Shown: positions 1 through 8,772 of the stretch, one piece after another
Layout of the letters: each line of letters opens with the position of its first letter
Position numbering within the stretch: position 1 is the stretch's first letter
The notes under the pieces: generated by a model
The model's input: the letters and a program-made list of their open reading frames with translations, nothing else
Database searches by the model: none
What the model was told of the DNA's origin: nothing
Assembly (NCBI RefSeq): GCF_947489355.1
Contig: NZ_CANLDD010000010.1
Coordinates: 1 to 64,000 of the forward strand
Direction of reading: 5' to 3'
From: an uncultured Microbulbifer sp.
GTDB lineage: Bacteria; Pseudomonadota; Gammaproteobacteria; Pseudomonadales; Cellvibrionaceae
Length of the DNA stretch: 64,000 nt
Program-made: the position numbers and the translations under genes

Positions 1-37
1 AAAAAGCGAGAAGTCTACGGGCAACTGGCCGCTTTTT
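1..37. terminator. Hairpin at the left edge, possible terminator of an upstream gene
   Basis: An 8-bp inverted repeat (AAAAAGCG at 1-8, CGCTTTTT at 30-37) encloses a 21-base loop, and the right arm ends in a T run on the plus strand. This fits a weak intrinsic terminator for a gene lying left of the window. The stem is short and the upstream gene is not visible. Confidence 0.3.
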
Positions 38-53
38 CTAGCTCCATTGAGAT

Positions 54-824
54 ATGCACTTACAAGTTGAATCTAGGGATGAAAGAAGTGGACTAAAATT
101 TCTTTTAGTTCAGCGTGGAACATTCGAATTTGGATACGACGAAAAACAAAAAAAATTTGCTAAATATAATTTACCTGACATCTATCACTCGATTGAGACG
201 ATGAAGAGCGTTGAGTGTCTATGTGAAGAGTTTTTGGTTTCTGCCTCACCAATTTCCCTAAAGCAAGTTAAGAAATTCAATTTCCAATCGAAAAATAAGA
301 TTGCTGTTGAAAATGAAATGCTTGAAGATAATGATGCTTTCCATATGACATATGATGATCTTGAGAACTTTTCGAGTTTTTATAACTACCGAATAGCGAA
401 TGAATTCCAAATTGAGTATTTGATGAAATCGTATTCTGCTTTGTTTCCTTGGGGAGATTCTCTTGCAGATATCAAAGTTATTGATGATTGGATGTCATTA
501 GATACTGAAAGCTCCCCTAAAACAGAGAATGGTTTAAGGTGTCTTTTTTTCTTTACCTGGACTTTATCAGAGTTTCAAGCCAGGGGTGAATGTGAAAAAA
601 GAATGTACGATAATGTAAACATCGAAGGAAGCAAGGTTATTAAATCTGGCGGAGCCGAGTTTTGGCCCTGGCAGAATTATGGTCAAGAAAGCGCATTTTG
701 CTTACCCAGCTCACGGGCTCCATCGTCGACCTTAGGGGATGGCCTGGCTGTTGGGCGAGTTACGGCTCACATTTCCGAGTTAAAAAATGATTATTTTCGG
801 ACTTTTCGGACTTTTGGGAATTAA
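54..824 (+). CDS. Divergent SUMF1/FGE-sulfatase-domain-like protein
   Basis: A 256-residue protein whose landmarks follow the formylglycine-generating-enzyme (SUMF1-like) fold. The N-terminal LLVQRGTFEFGY matches the usual 'IPGGTFxMGs' strand, FLVSASPISLKQVKKF matches 'fxisryPVTxxqy', ANEFQIEYLMK with LFPWGD matches 'ptEaEWEyAaR..ypWGd', and the C-terminal FRTFR matches 'GFRlvr'. The paired catalytic cysteines of true formylglycine generators are not evident; only one Cys (in AFCLPSS) lies in the corresponding region, so sulfatase activation is unlikely. No signal peptide or membrane segment is seen. The ribosome site is weak, so the start is uncertain. The gene is much more AT-rich than the core genes and sits alone beside a tRNA, which suggests acquired DNA. 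Binding or structural roles are known for such domains, but none can be assigned here. Confidence 0.6.
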   Translation: MHLQVESRDERSGLKFLLVQRGTFEFGYDEKQKKFAKYNLPDIYHSIETMKSVECLCEEFLVSASPISLKQVKKFNFQSKNKIAVENEMLEDNDAFHMTYDDLENFSSFYNYRIANEFQIEYLMKSYSALFPWGDSLADIKVIDDWMSLDTESSPKTENGLRCLFFFTWTLSEFQARGECEKRMYDNVNIEGSKVIKSGGAEFWPWQNYGQESAFCLPSSRAPSSTLGDGLAVGRVTAHISELKNDYFRTFRTFGN

Positions 825-1354
825 TATCTTAAATTTAGAATTTATCGCCAGAGGCCACGATATTTCGCTTTCAAACTCGATCAATTTCGGTGGAATTACC
901 TAACCATTCAAAGGGTTGTTCAGAAGGGAACTCAACACATAAAAGGACTCGCATTCCTTGATAGTGGAGGTATTTGATGGTTAGAGAGTACGCGTAAGTC
1001 CGGCAAACCCGACTTAACTGTGATGGTTCTGTTGCAAACATGTCTTATAGGGCATTTTATGTGACTTTCAGTGCCATGGTTTTAGGCTTTCTCGTTCTGA
1101 AAATGCTCTTCGGGCATAGGTGAGCAGTTTTTGTTTGGTAGGAGGATACTGAGCTAAGAGAGGCGGGGACGTATAAGTTTTAAAGGAGCTGATAGGGGAA
1201 GTCTTGGGCCAGAGAAGAGTTAAGAGGTGGTGATATTTTCTACAAGTACAAGCGAGTAATGTGCGGCCAAGTTTGCTTGCCTATGTAAGCATAACCTGGC
1301 CAAAGCGGCCACATTATGGTTTCAATACTATATTGGATGCAATGCTAATGAAAA
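825..1354. other. Non-coding accessory stretch between the SUMF1-like gene and tRNA-Ile2
   Basis: No convincing gene is seen. The only item with coding character is a 27-codon ATG frame at 1040-1123 that would make a single hydrophobic helix (AMVLGFLVLKMLFG), but it has no clear ribosome site. A large cruciform occurs at 1257-1316. Confidence 0.4.
1257..1316. repeat. Nested imperfect inverted repeat downstream of tRNA-Ile2
   Basis: The outer arms TAATGTG (1257-1263) and CACATTA (1310-1316) flank an inner stem of GGCCAAGTTTGCTT (1265-1278) against AAGCATAACCTGGCC (1287-1301). It has no U tract on either strand, so it is not a standard terminator. It ends in CATTATGG, which resembles the 3' ends of the attC-like sites near 57 and 62 kb. 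Confidence 0.45.
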
Positions 1355-1431
1355 TGGTGGGCCTTCCCAGACTTGAACTGGGGACCTACCGATTATGAGT
1401 CGGGTGCTCTAACCAACTGAGCTAAAGGCCC
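1355..1431 (-). tRNA. ileX: tRNA-Ile2 (anticodon CAT, read as k2CAU)
   Basis: A 77-nt cloverleaf reads on the minus strand with acceptor GGGCCTT/AAGGCCC, discriminator A and an encoded CCA at 1355-1357. The D arm contains AGCTCAGTTGGTTAGAGC, the anticodon loop is CTCATAA (CAT at 1395-1397) and the T loop is TTCAAGT. A CAT anticodon fits either elongator Met or Ile2. The acceptor sequence, the GACTCATAATCG anticodon arm, and the position near rpoD (E. coli ileX lies beside rpoD-mug) favour Ile2, which needs TilS lysidine modification. The first pair of the anticodon stem is a C-U mismatch. Confidence 0.93.
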
Positions 1432-1777
1432 ATTTTCACTATGATAACCGTTTCCGTATCCGGTCCATGCAGGGCGATGCGGATGCGCATACAACACCGC
1501 TTGCACAGATTGTAGCAAACGGCAGGCAAAGTACTCGATTTCCCTTTTTAAATCAATGTCTTTGTTGCAAGGATTTTCCTGTATGCGGGGTTGCTGATGG
1601 TATTGTCCGGGGTTTGGTTTTTTGCCTCGCTGAAGGGATGTGTATTTTGGGGTGTGTGCTTGCTAAGAACAGAAAATCTTCGCTTCCTCTTCTTGCTTCC
1701 CTGTCCCGACAAGCGTTATGCCGTCGGTACGCCGGTGTTTTCGGGAGGTGGGTGAATAGTGGTATGTGCGTTCTATT
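1432..1777. other. Intergenic stretch between tRNA-Ile2 and dgkA
   Basis: About 345 bases upstream of the tRNA and downstream of dgkA. Open frames here are antisense or out-of-frame readings of dgkA. A possible tRNA -10 hexamer (TATCAT on the minus strand, 1441-1446) is the only signal noticed; no good -35 accompanies it. Confidence 0.35.
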
Positions 1778-2167
1778 TCAGAGCGACAGCTTTGGCAGCA
1801 ATATGCAGCACCACACCAAAAAGGCCAACAACAGGGTAATGGCGACGGCGGCGGAGCCGGTGTCTTTTGCCATCTTTGCCAGGGGGTGCCGCTCTGGGCC
1901 AATGCGATCCACGGTAGCCTCTATGGCGCTGTTGATCAGCTCCAGGGGAAGTACCAGCAGAGTAGCGGCGATCAGAATCGCGCGCTCAGCGGGTGTTTCT
2001 CCGGCCCATAGGGCGAAAGGAGCCAGTATGAGAGCTAGGATCACCTCCAGGCGAAAAGCTTCCTCGTTGCGCCAGGCGGCGACCAGGCCCTGCACCGAGT
2101 AGTCGGTGGCATCGATCAAGCGCGCAATACCTTTCTTGCCCGGTTTGTTGGCGAACTCTTCTTGCAT
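1778..2167 (-). CDS. dgkA: Diacylglycerol kinase, DgkA family
   Basis: A 129-residue integral inner-membrane kinase, the normal length for prokaryotic DgkA. It phosphorylates diacylglycerol from osmoregulated glycan and lipid turnover back to phosphatidate using ATP. The diagnostic stretch LPLELINSAIEATVDRIG (about residues 73-90) carries the catalytic and metal-binding Glu residues of the family (E..NSAIE..VD). Three hydrophobic segments are visible near residues 40-57, 63-82 and 107-125, with an amphipathic N-terminal GIARLIDATDYSVQGL. It lies on the same strand just after rpoD but is separated from it by the rpoD terminator, so it probably has its own promoter. Confidence 0.95.
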   Translation of the reverse strand: MQEEFANKPGKKGIARLIDATDYSVQGLVAAWRNEEAFRLEVILALILAPFALWAGETPAERAILIAATLLVLPLELINSAIEATVDRIGPERHPLAKMAKDTGSAAVAITLLLAFLVWCCILLPKLSL

Positions 2168-2221
2168 GGTGCTCTCCAGGAATCCCTAGGCCCCTCGCGG
2201 GCAGTTGTGATTGTGCCATAG

Positions 2222-2246
2222 TAAAAAGCCCGGTCGAAACCGGGCC
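2222..2246 (-). terminator. Intrinsic terminator of rpoD
   Basis: On the minus strand GCCCGGT-TTCG-ACCGGGC is followed by TTTTT: a perfect 7-bp stem with a UUCG-type tetraloop, starting 13 bases beyond the rpoD stop codon. Confidence 0.92.
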
Positions 2247-2258
2247 TTTGACTGGCGC

Positions 2259-4088
2259 TTACTCGTCGAGGAAGCTGCGAAGGTGTTCTGATCGCGACGG
2301 ATGTCGTAGCTTGCGCAGTGCCTTGGCCTCGATCTGACGGATACGTTCGCGGGTTACATCAAACTGTTTGCCCACCTCTTCCAGGGTGTGGTCGGTGTTC
2401 ATGTCGATACCGAAGCGCATACGCAGTACCTTGGCCTCCCGCGCGGTCAGGCCGGAAAGCACGCAGCGGGTGGCGTCGTGCAGACCGGTCTGGGTGGCAG
2501 TGTCCACCGGTGAGGACTCGTTCTGGTCTTCGATAAAATCACCCAGATGCGAATCTTCGTCGTCACCGATGGGCGTTTCCATGGAAATGGGTTCCTTGGC
2601 GATCTTGAGGACCTTGCGTACCTTGTCCTCCGGCATCTCCATGCGCTCACCCAGTTCTTCCGGTGTGGGTTCGCGGCCCATTTCCTGCAGCATCTGGCGG
2701 CTGATGCGATTGAGTTTGTTGATGGTCTCAATCATGTGTACCGGGATACGGATGGTACGCGCCTGGTCTGCGATGGAGCGGGTAATGGCCTGGCGAATCC
2801 ACCAAGTGGCGTAGGTGGAGAACTTGTAGCCGCGGCGGTATTCGAACTTGTCCACCGCTTTCATCAGGCCGATATTGCCCTCCTGGATCAGGTCCAGAAA
2901 CTGCAGGCCGCGATTGGTGTACTTCTTGGCGATAGAGATCACCAGGCGGAGATTGGCTTCCACCATTTCCTTCTTGGCGCGGCGCGAGCGGGCCTCGCCG
3001 ATAGACATGCGGCGGTTGATTTCCTTGATCTGGCCGATTTCAAGGCCGGCGCGTTCCTGGCACTGGGCCAGCTTGCGCTGGGCGCGGGTAATGTCGTCCA
3101 CTACGTGGCGCAGGGCGTCGGAGTAGTCGCGTTTTTTCTTGATGATTGCGGGAATCCAGCCTTCGTTGATCTCGTTGCCGGGGAATTCCTTCACAAACGT
3201 CTTGCGCGGCATACGGGCACGTTTGATGCACAGGTTCATGACGAGGCGTTCCTGCTCACGCACATTGTCGCGAATGTAGCGTACCTCGCCATAGAGGGGG
3301 TCGAACTGGCGTGGTGCCAGTTTGAAGTAGCGGAAAACCTCCCCGACAGCTTCGAGGGCCTTGCCGGCTTCCTTGGAGCTGCGACCGTGGGTTTCTATCG
3401 CGGCATCGGCGGCTTTTTTTGCCGCGATCAGGGCGTTCATGCGCTCGGCCAGCTCTTCGGGGTCGATGCCGCCAACGTTTTCCTCTTCCTCGTCGGTGCT
3501 TTCGCTGCTGTTGCTGGTGATGGCGTCTGCGGCTTGGCCGGCCTGTGCCCCTGGTGGTACTTCTTCGGCGGGATTCAGCCAGCCGGAGATCACGTCCGGG
3601 ACACGGCGTTCCTCTTTCCCGATCAGGACATATTCGTTAATGATTCGCTCAACGGCGCCGGGCCAGTAGGCGAGGGCGGCCATCAGTTCTCGCAGGCCCT
3701 CTTCGATACGCTTGGCAATGGCGATCTCGCCCTCGCGCGTGAGCAGCTCAACAGTGCCCATTTCGCGCATATACATGCGTACCGGATCGGTGGTGCGGCC
3801 TACATCGGACTCCACCGCGGCCAGTGCGGCGGCCGCCTCCGCGGCCGCGATCTCATCTGCGGAGCTGTCGCCTTCGGCCATCAACAATTCTTCGGCATCG
3901 GGGGCCTTTTCGAAGACCTTGATGCCCATATCGTTGATCATGCCAATAATGTCTTCCACCTGATCGGGATCGGAAATATCTTCCGGCAGATGGTCATTTA
4001 CCTCGGCATAGGTGAGATAGCCCTGTTCTTTACCGCGGGCGATCAGATCCTTAATGCGGGAGGTCTGCTGCTGGGTTTTGTCGGTCAT
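2259..4088 (-). CDS. rpoD: RNA polymerase sigma factor RpoD (sigma-70)
   Basis: The housekeeping sigma factor, 609 residues. All conserved regions are visible: region 1.1 at the N terminus, region 1.2 ([21 protein letters not shown]), an acidic non-conserved insert, regions 2.1-2.4 ([20 protein letters not shown] onward, with the DNA-melting [15 protein letters not shown]), region 3 ([16 protein letters not shown]) and region 4.2 ([20 protein letters not shown]). The ATG at 4088 is chosen because AGGG lies at a suitable distance upstream; a TTG two codons earlier sits too close to that site. It is the last gene of the macromolecular synthesis cluster, 199 bases after dnaG, a gap that could hold an internal promoter. 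A strong terminator follows. Confidence 0.98.
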   Translation of the reverse strand: MTDKTQQQTSRIKDLIARGKEQGYLTYAEVNDHLPEDISDPDQVEDIIGMINDMGIKVFEKAPDAEELLMAEGDSSADEIAAAEAAAALAAVESDVGRTTDPVRMYMREMGTVELLTREGEIAIAKRIEEGLRELMAALAYWPGAVERIINEYVLIGKEERRVPDVISGWLNPAEEVPPGAQAGQAADAITSNSSESTDEEEENVGGIDPEELAERMNALIAAKKAADAAIETHGRSSKEAGKALEAVGEVFRYFKLAPRQFDPLYGEVRYIRDNVREQERLVMNLCIKRARMPRKTFVKEFPGNEINEGWIPAIIKKKRDYSDALRHVVDDITRAQRKLAQCQERAGLEIGQIKEINRRMSIGEARSRRAKKEMVEANLRLVISIAKKYTNRGLQFLDLIQEGNIGLMKAVDKFEYRRGYKFSTYATWWIRQAITRSIADQARTIRIPVHMIETINKLNRISRQMLQEMGREPTPEELGERMEMPEDKVRKVLKIAKEPISMETPIGDDEDSHLGDFIEDQNESSPVDTATQTGLHDATRCVLSGLTAREAKVLRMRFGIDMNTDHTLEEVGKQFDVTRERIRQIEAKALRKLRHPSRSEHLRSFLDE

Positions 4089-4287
4089 GCACAACCCTGA
4101 ATTCTGGGGATGAAAATACGGGACAAAGACGCGGGATTATAGCGTATTTGCATTAGCAATAACCACTCCGGCTGTCAAGTGACAGCGTTGGTGTGTGGCG
4201 TGGGTCGCTTGTGGTTCCCAATCCCGTCCGCTGGTGGGGGGTGTGAATATAGTGTTCAGCCTGTAGTTTTCAAGGGCATAGTGCCGA

Positions 4288-6249
4288 TTAATTGTGTTTT
4301 CTTCGCCAATTGGCCAACAGTGCCAGTTGCTCTTCCGTGCTCAGCTGGGTGTCACTTTTCAATTGGGCCAGCAGGCCGCGGTTGTGCTGCCTGCTGGCGG
4401 ACTCCTCCAGGCGCTTCAGGCAGTCGCTGAACTCAAGGTGTGGATCGTACTCCAGGTTGCTGTCGCCTTGGGCCAATTGGTGTATACCGGATACCAGCGG
4501 GGACATAGCGAGTTTGGCCAGGATGTCACAGGAGTCAGCTCCGTGGTGGGCGCGCCAGTAGCCGAGTAACTGGTTCAGGTTGTATTCGGGGCGGTCCCTG
4601 AGTAGCGTCACCAACTGGGCGAACAGCGCCAGGTCGGGATCGCTGCTCGCGCGAAAGTGCTCCAGATCCTCGATTTGGGCACACAGCCGTGGGTGGTGCA
4701 GGAGCAGGGCGATCAACATGCGTTCCGGCGGCAGGCGGTATTGGCCACTGCGGCGCGGGCTGTCCCCTTCCTGTGGGGCGATCTCCTCCAGATAGGGGTT
4801 GCTCTCCCGTGGCCAGGGCTCCGGTGCTGTCCGGTGTTGGGTATCCTGGCTGGACTCCTGCGGCGTCTTGGGCGCCTGCCCGGTGGCGGCGTGCTGGGAT
4901 TGGGCGCTGTGTGCTTTTTCCGTGCGGATCACCTCCTGCAGGGTCTCCCTGTCAAGACCGGTGCGCGAGGCCAGCTGCTGGAACATTAGTTGGCGGTAGA
5001 CCCCTTCCGGCAGCTGATCCAGCAGGGGTGCGGCCAGCTTGGACAGACGCGCGCGGCCGTCCATGGTCTGCAGGTTGATGTCCTCGCTGAGCAGGTCGAA
5101 GAGAAAGTCTTCCAGCGGCAGGGCCTGTGCTTGCATCAATTGCTGGAAGCGTTCCCCCCCCAGTTGGCGTACCAGGGTGTCCGGGTCTTCCCCTTCTGGC
5201 AGCAACAGGAAGCGCAGGCTGCGCCCGTCCTGCATCTGCGGCAGGGCGGATTCCAGCGCGCGACGGGCGGCGGCGCGGCCGGCGCGGTCGCCATCAAAGC
5301 AAAACAGCAGCTCGGCGGTGTGGCGGAAAGCCAGCTGGATATGCTCCTCGCCACAGGCGGTGCCCAGAGTGGCCACAGCACAGCGGATGTCGAACTGTGC
5401 CAGCGCCACCACATCCATATAACCCTCTACCACAATCAGGCGATCTAAATTGCGGTTGGCCTGGCGCGCCTCCCACAGGCCGTAGAGTTCACGGCCCTTG
5501 TGAAAGATCGGGGTTTCCGGCGAGTTCAGGTACTTGGGCTTTTCGTCCCCCAGTACCCGCCCGCCAAAGGCGATAGCGCGGCCGCGCTGGTCGCGGATCG
5601 GAAAGATAATGCGGTTGCGGAAACGGTCGTAGTGGTGTCGAGCGCCGGGTTTGGTGTTGCCATCGTTGTCCTGGCGGCGAATGGCCAGGCCCGCCAGCTC
5701 CAGCTGATCGGCTTTCTGCGGGGAGTCCGCCAGGGTGTTGAGCAAATTGTCCCAGCCCGGTGGCGCCAGGCCGATACCGAAATCGCGGGCAATCTCGCCA
5801 GATAAGCCGCGATTGCGCAGGTAGGCCACGGCGTTGCCGGCGGCGGGATGGCTGCGCAGCTGTGCGCAATAGTAGTCGGCGGCCTTTTCCGTGAGCTGGT
5901 AGAGGGATTGGCTCTCCCGCTGGCGTTTCTCCTGGCCCGGCGCCGGCTGCTCGCGGGGCACCTCGAGGCCGCGGGTTGCCGCCAGCTTTTCCACCGCCTC
6001 GGGGAAGGGGAGGCGGTCGTACTCCATCAAAAAACCAATGGCGTTGCCGTTGGCACCACAGCCAAAACAATAGTAGAACTGCTTGTCCGGGCTCACAGTA
6101 AAAGACGGAGTCTTTTCGTCGTGGAAGGGGCAGCAGGCGGCGTAGTTCTTACCGGTTTTGCGCAGTTTGACCCGGCTGTCCACCAGCTCGACGATATCTG
6201 CCCGGGCGAGTAGATCGTCGATAAAGGACTGGGGGATCTTGCTGGGCAC
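4288..6249 (-). CDS. dnaG: DNA primase DnaG
   Basis: The primase that makes RNA primers at the replication fork, 653 residues. The N-terminal CHC2 zinc ribbon has ligands C40, H43, C61 and C64 (ACCPFHDEK and YYCFGCGANG). The catalytic Toprim core follows, with IVVEGYMDVVAL near residue 265 and the metal-binding FDGDRAGRAAA near residue 310. A low-complexity linker rich in Gln, Ser and Pro (about 430-480) leads to the C-terminal DnaB-binding domain. The gene lies between yqeY (19 bases upstream) and rpoD, the conserved macromolecular synthesis arrangement that links replication, transcription and translation. Confidence 0.98.
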   Translation of the reverse strand: MPSKIPQSFIDDLLARADIVELVDSRVKLRKTGKNYAACCPFHDEKTPSFTVSPDKQFYYCFGCGANGNAIGFLMEYDRLPFPEAVEKLAATRGLEVPREQPAPGQEKRQRESQSLYQLTEKAADYYCAQLRSHPAAGNAVAYLRNRGLSGEIARDFGIGLAPPGWDNLLNTLADSPQKADQLELAGLAIRRQDNDGNTKPGARHHYDRFRNRIIFPIRDQRGRAIAFGGRVLGDEKPKYLNSPETPIFHKGRELYGLWEARQANRNLDRLIVVEGYMDVVALAQFDIRCAVATLGTACGEEHIQLAFRHTAELLFCFDGDRAGRAAARRALESALPQMQDGRSLRFLLLPEGEDPDTLVRQLGGERFQQLMQAQALPLEDFLFDLLSEDINLQTMDGRARLSKLAAPLLDQLPEGVYRQLMFQQLASRTGLDRETLQEVIRTEKAHSAQSQHAATGQAPKTPQESSQDTQHRTAPEPWPRESNPYLEEIAPQEGDSPRRSGQYRLPPERMLIALLLHHPRLCAQIEDLEHFRASSDPDLALFAQLVTLLRDRPEYNLNQLLGYWRAHHGADSCDILAKLAMSPLVSGIHQLAQGDSNLEYDPHLEFSDCLKRLEESASRQHNRGLLAQLKSDTQLSTEEQLALLANWRRKHN

Positions 6250-6268
6250 AGCGCTCTCCGTTTCGGGA

Positions 6269-6715
6269 TCAGCCCAACTGGGCTTTGACCTGTTTGCTTA
6301 CCGCACCCATATCCGCGCGGCCCTGCACTTGCGGTTTTACCTGGGCGATGACCTTACCCATATCCGCCATGCTGCTGGCGCCAGTATCCTGAACGGCGGA
6401 AGTGACGATCTCGTTGATCTCGGCTTCGCTCAATTGTCTGGGCAGAAACTCCTGGATTACCTCGATCTCGGCCTGCTCCACCGCTGCCAGCTCGGTGCGA
6501 CCGGCCTTCTCAAACTGGGTAATGGAGTCGCGGCGCTGCTTGATCATTTTGTCCAGCAGGGCGAGGATGCGGGCATCGTCCAGGTCGATGCGCTCATCCA
6601 CTTCTACCCGCTTGATCTCGGCATTGATCAGGCGCAGGGTGGCCAGGCGCTTCTTGTCACGCGCTTTCATTGCGTCTTTGGTGGCCTGGGTCAGGGTGTC
6701 CTTGAGAGTGCTCAT
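6269..6715 (-). CDS. yqeY: GatB/YqeY domain protein
   Basis: A 148-residue GatB/YqeY-family protein. The sequence SPATLKAR is replaced here by STLKDTLTQATKDAMKARDK, then RLATLRLINAEIKRVEVDER, both typical of the family, and the C terminus DMGKVIAQVKPQVQGRADMG is the tRNA-binding tail shared with GatB. The start at 6715 begins the conserved domain; the frame is open further upstream but without family similarity. Homologues are commonly found between rpsU and dnaG. A role in tRNA-dependent amidation is suspected for the family from the domain but is not demonstrated by context here. Confidence 0.93.
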   Translation of the reverse strand: MSTLKDTLTQATKDAMKARDKKRLATLRLINAEIKRVEVDERIDLDDARILALLDKMIKQRRDSITQFEKAGRTELAAVEQAEIEVIQEFLPRQLSEAEINEIVTSAVQDTGASSMADMGKVIAQVKPQVQGRADMGAVSKQVKAQLG

Positions 6716-6801
6716 AGTGCGTGTTCCGGGATTGGAATTAGAGATGCTGGGTGCTAAGGATAGCGCGTCCGTGGCCTGGGGAGAATGCGATTGACAAAAT
6801 G

Positions 6802-6836
6802 AAAAACGGCGCGCGAGTATCACTCGCACGCCGTTT
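6802..6836 (-). terminator. Intercistronic terminator downstream of rpsU
   Basis: On the minus strand AAACGGCGTGCGAGTG pairs with CTCGCGCGCCGTTT across an ATA loop and runs into TTTTT (6802-6806). It lies between rpsU and yqeY, where an attenuating terminator is well known in the E. coli rpsU-dnaG-rpoD operon, so it probably lets S21 be made in excess over primase and sigma. Confidence 0.9.
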
Positions 6837-6913
6837 GCTGGGGTACCGCTAAGGGGCTTGACCCATTCGGCTGCCCCGTGGCGACAGACTGAATGCTGTC
6901 TGCGACTCTTATC

Positions 6914-7129
6914 TTAGTAGAGGCGTTGGAATTTGCGGTTTTCGCGCTGAAGCTTCTTGGCGTGGCGCTTCACAGCGGCAGCGGCTTTGCGCTTGCGTAC
7001 TGCCGTTGGTTTCTCGTAGAACTCGCGGCGACGTACTTCAGACAGTACGCCTGCTTTTTCACAGGAGCGCTTGAAGCGACGCAGGGCGATATCGAAAGGT
7101 TCGTTGTCTTTGAGTCGTACAGAGGGCAT
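6914..7129 (-). CDS. rpsU: 30S ribosomal protein S21
   Basis: A 71-residue basic protein, the normal S21 length: [18 protein letters not shown], then [24 protein letters not shown] and a Lys/Arg-rich tail ending [14 protein letters not shown]21 sits on the 30S platform near the mRNA exit and helps initiation. The ATG at 7129 is chosen because family similarity begins there and an AGG lies about 6 bases upstream. It is the first gene of the macromolecular synthesis cluster, with a near-consensus promoter at 7218-7246 and a terminator-like attenuator immediately downstream. Confidence 0.98.
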   Translation of the reverse strand: MPSVRLKDNEPFDIALRRFKRSCEKAGVLSEVRRREFYEKPTAVRKRKAAAAVKRHAKKLQRENRKFQRLY

Positions 7130-7217
7130 AGAATACCTGTTAAAATTCGTTTCTCTCGGCCATTCCGGCAATACTCCCGCAGTTGCATCCGGTGGCCGGT
7201 TCACAGCGAGGGCGCAA

Positions 7218-7246
7218 ATTCTAAACACTCCCCCGCAGGATCGCAA
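7218..7246 (-). promoter_or_regulatory. Sigma-70 promoter of rpsU
   Basis: On the minus strand, -35 TTGCGA (7241-7246), a 17-base spacer and -10 TAGAAT (7218-7223), about 90 bases before the rpsU start. Spacing is ideal and both boxes are close to consensus. Confidence 0.75.
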
Positions 7247-7301
7247 CCCCATTTTCCAGTATGATAACGACCCCTCGAAGTAGTCACGGGTATAAGATCA
7301 G

Positions 7302-8336
7302 GTGCGTGTTCTTGGTATAGAAACTTCCTGCGATGAAACTGGCGTCGCTATCTACGATTCAGCCTCCGGCCTGCTCGGCCACGCCCTGTTCAGCCAGGTG
7401 GACTTGCACGCTGATTATGGTGGCGTAGTCCCTGAACTGGCGAGTCGCGATCATGTGCGCAAGCTGCTGCCCCTGGTGCGCCAGGTTATGGCAAAGACGA
7501 ACACCAAACCCTCGGACCTGGACGGCGTGGCCTATACCGCTGGCCCCGGTTTGGTCGGCGCCCTGATGGTGGGGGCCTGTGCCGGCCGTGCCCTGGCCTA
7601 TGGCTGGGACATACCCGCGGTGGCGGTGCACCATATGGAGGGCCATCTATTGGCCCCGATGTTGGAAGAGAGTCCGCCCGCTTTTCCCTTTGTGGCTCTG
7701 CTGGTCTCCGGTGGCCACACCCAGTTGGTAGAAGTGCGCGGTCTCGGTGACTATGAGCTGATGGGGGAGTCTCTGGATGACGCTGCCGGTGAGGCTTTCG
7801 ACAAGGCGGCCAAGATGCTGGACCTGGATTACCCCGGCGGCCCGCGTCTGGCGGCCCTGGCTGAGAAAGGCGATCCCAGGCGCTTTACTTTCCCCCGCCC
7901 TATGACTGATCGACCGGGCCTGGACTTCAGTTTCTCAGGTCTAAAGACTTTTACCCTGACCACCGTGCGCCGGCACGCCCTTGAAGATGGCCTGCCGGAC
8001 GAGCAGACCTGCGCGGATATCGCCGCGGCCTTTCAGGAAGCGGTGGTGGATACATTGGTGATTAAATGCCACCGTGCGATTCAAGCGTCCGGGTACAAAA
8101 CGCTGGTGATTGCCGGTGGGGTTTCCGCCAATCAGCGGTTGCGCGAGTGCCTGGAAACGAGCCTGCGCAAAGGCGGTGTCAGTGTTTACTATCCACGCCA
8201 TGAATTCTGTACCGATAATGGCGCGATGATTGCCTATGCGGGCAGCCTGCGCCTGAAGGCCGGAGAGCAAGCCGGTCTGGCAGTGGATGTGCGCCCGCGC
8301 TGGCCCATGACCGAATTGCCCAAGACCGAACTTTAA
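7302..8336 (+). CDS. tsaD: tRNA N6-threonylcarbamoyladenosine transferase TsaD
   Basis: The 344-residue Kae1/TsaD protein, which with TsaB and TsaE transfers threonylcarbamoyl to A37 of ANN-decoding tRNAs. It opens with [15 protein letters not shown] (ASKHA-fold phosphate loop), has the iron-binding HHMEGH (H111, H115), [10 protein letters not shown], the [10 protein letters not shown] segment, [10 protein letters not shown] and the late metal ligand region [12 protein letters not shown]. The start is GTG at 7302, with the conserved domain beginning immediately. It is divergent from rpsU, the usual gammaproteobacterial arrangement, and is followed by folB 44 bases downstream. Confidence 0.98.
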   Translation: MRVLGIETSCDETGVAIYDSASGLLGHALFSQVDLHADYGGVVPELASRDHVRKLLPLVRQVMAKTNTKPSDLDGVAYTAGPGLVGALMVGACAGRALAYGWDIPAVAVHHMEGHLLAPMLEESPPAFPFVALLVSGGHTQLVEVRGLGDYELMGESLDDAAGEAFDKAAKMLDLDYPGGPRLAALAEKGDPRRFTFPRPMTDRPGLDFSFSGLKTFTLTTVRRHALEDGLPDEQTCADIAAAFQEAVVDTLVIKCHRAIQASGYKTLVIAGGVSANQRLRECLETSLRKGGVSVYYPRHEFCTDNGAMIAYAGSLRLKAGEQAGLAVDVRPRWPMTELPKTEL

Positions 8337-8380
8337 ACATGGGCAGGACATCCTGGCAGTAAAAAGAAAAGAGCCGATAG

Positions 8381-8770
8381 ATGGATATTGTTTTTATACG
8401 GGATTTAAAGGTGGATACCATTATTGGTATTTACGACTGGGAGCGGGAAGTGCGTCAGACGGTCAGTGTTGATCTGGAGATGGCTTTCGATATCAGCGAA
8501 GCGGCGCGCACAGATAATATCGAGTACACGCTCAACTATAAAGCGGTGGCCAAGCGCCTGATCGCCTTTATTGAGAGTAGTGAGTTCCTGTTGGTGGAAA
8601 CCATGGCGGAACAGGCCGCTGCCATTGTGCAAAAGGAGTTTTCCGTGATCTGGCTGCGTCTGCGTTTATCCAAGCCCGGTGCTGTGCGTGGTTCCCGGGA
8701 TGTCGGTGTTATTATCGAGCGCGGCGAAAAGCCAATAAAAGGGGCAGCAGCGATGTCTGCGGGAGTGTAA
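8381..8770 (+). CDS. folB: Dihydroneopterin aldolase
   Basis: A 129-residue T-fold enzyme that cleaves 7,8-dihydroneopterin to 6-hydroxymethyl-dihydropterin and glycolaldehyde in folate synthesis. The family pattern is clear: MDIVFIRDLKVDTIIGIYDWERE at the N terminus, the substrate-binding Glu in the LLVETMAEQ helix and the RLRLSKPGAVRGSRDVGV strand, where the Lys and Gly are conserved. RBS AAAGAG precedes the ATG. It is followed two bases later by folK, so the two consecutive folate enzymes are probably co-translated. Confidence 0.96.
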   Translation: MDIVFIRDLKVDTIIGIYDWEREVRQTVSVDLEMAFDISEAARTDNIEYTLNYKAVAKRLIAFIESSEFLLVETMAEQAAAIVQKEFSVIWLRLRLSKPGAVRGSRDVGVIIERGEKPIKGAAAMSAGV

Positions 8771-8772
8771 AC

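Noticed and set aside
1467-2102. Plus-strand open frame of 211 codons
   Set aside because: Antisense to dgkA and the region downstream; no domain.
2547-4100. Long plus-strand open frame of 517 codons
   Set aside because: It is antisense to rpoD over its whole length; composition and lack of any domain show it is a shadow of the GC-rich coding strand.
5136-5805. Several long frames antisense or out of frame within dnaG
   Set aside because: All lie within the well-supported primase gene and have Arg/Gly/Pro-biased translations typical of shadow frames.
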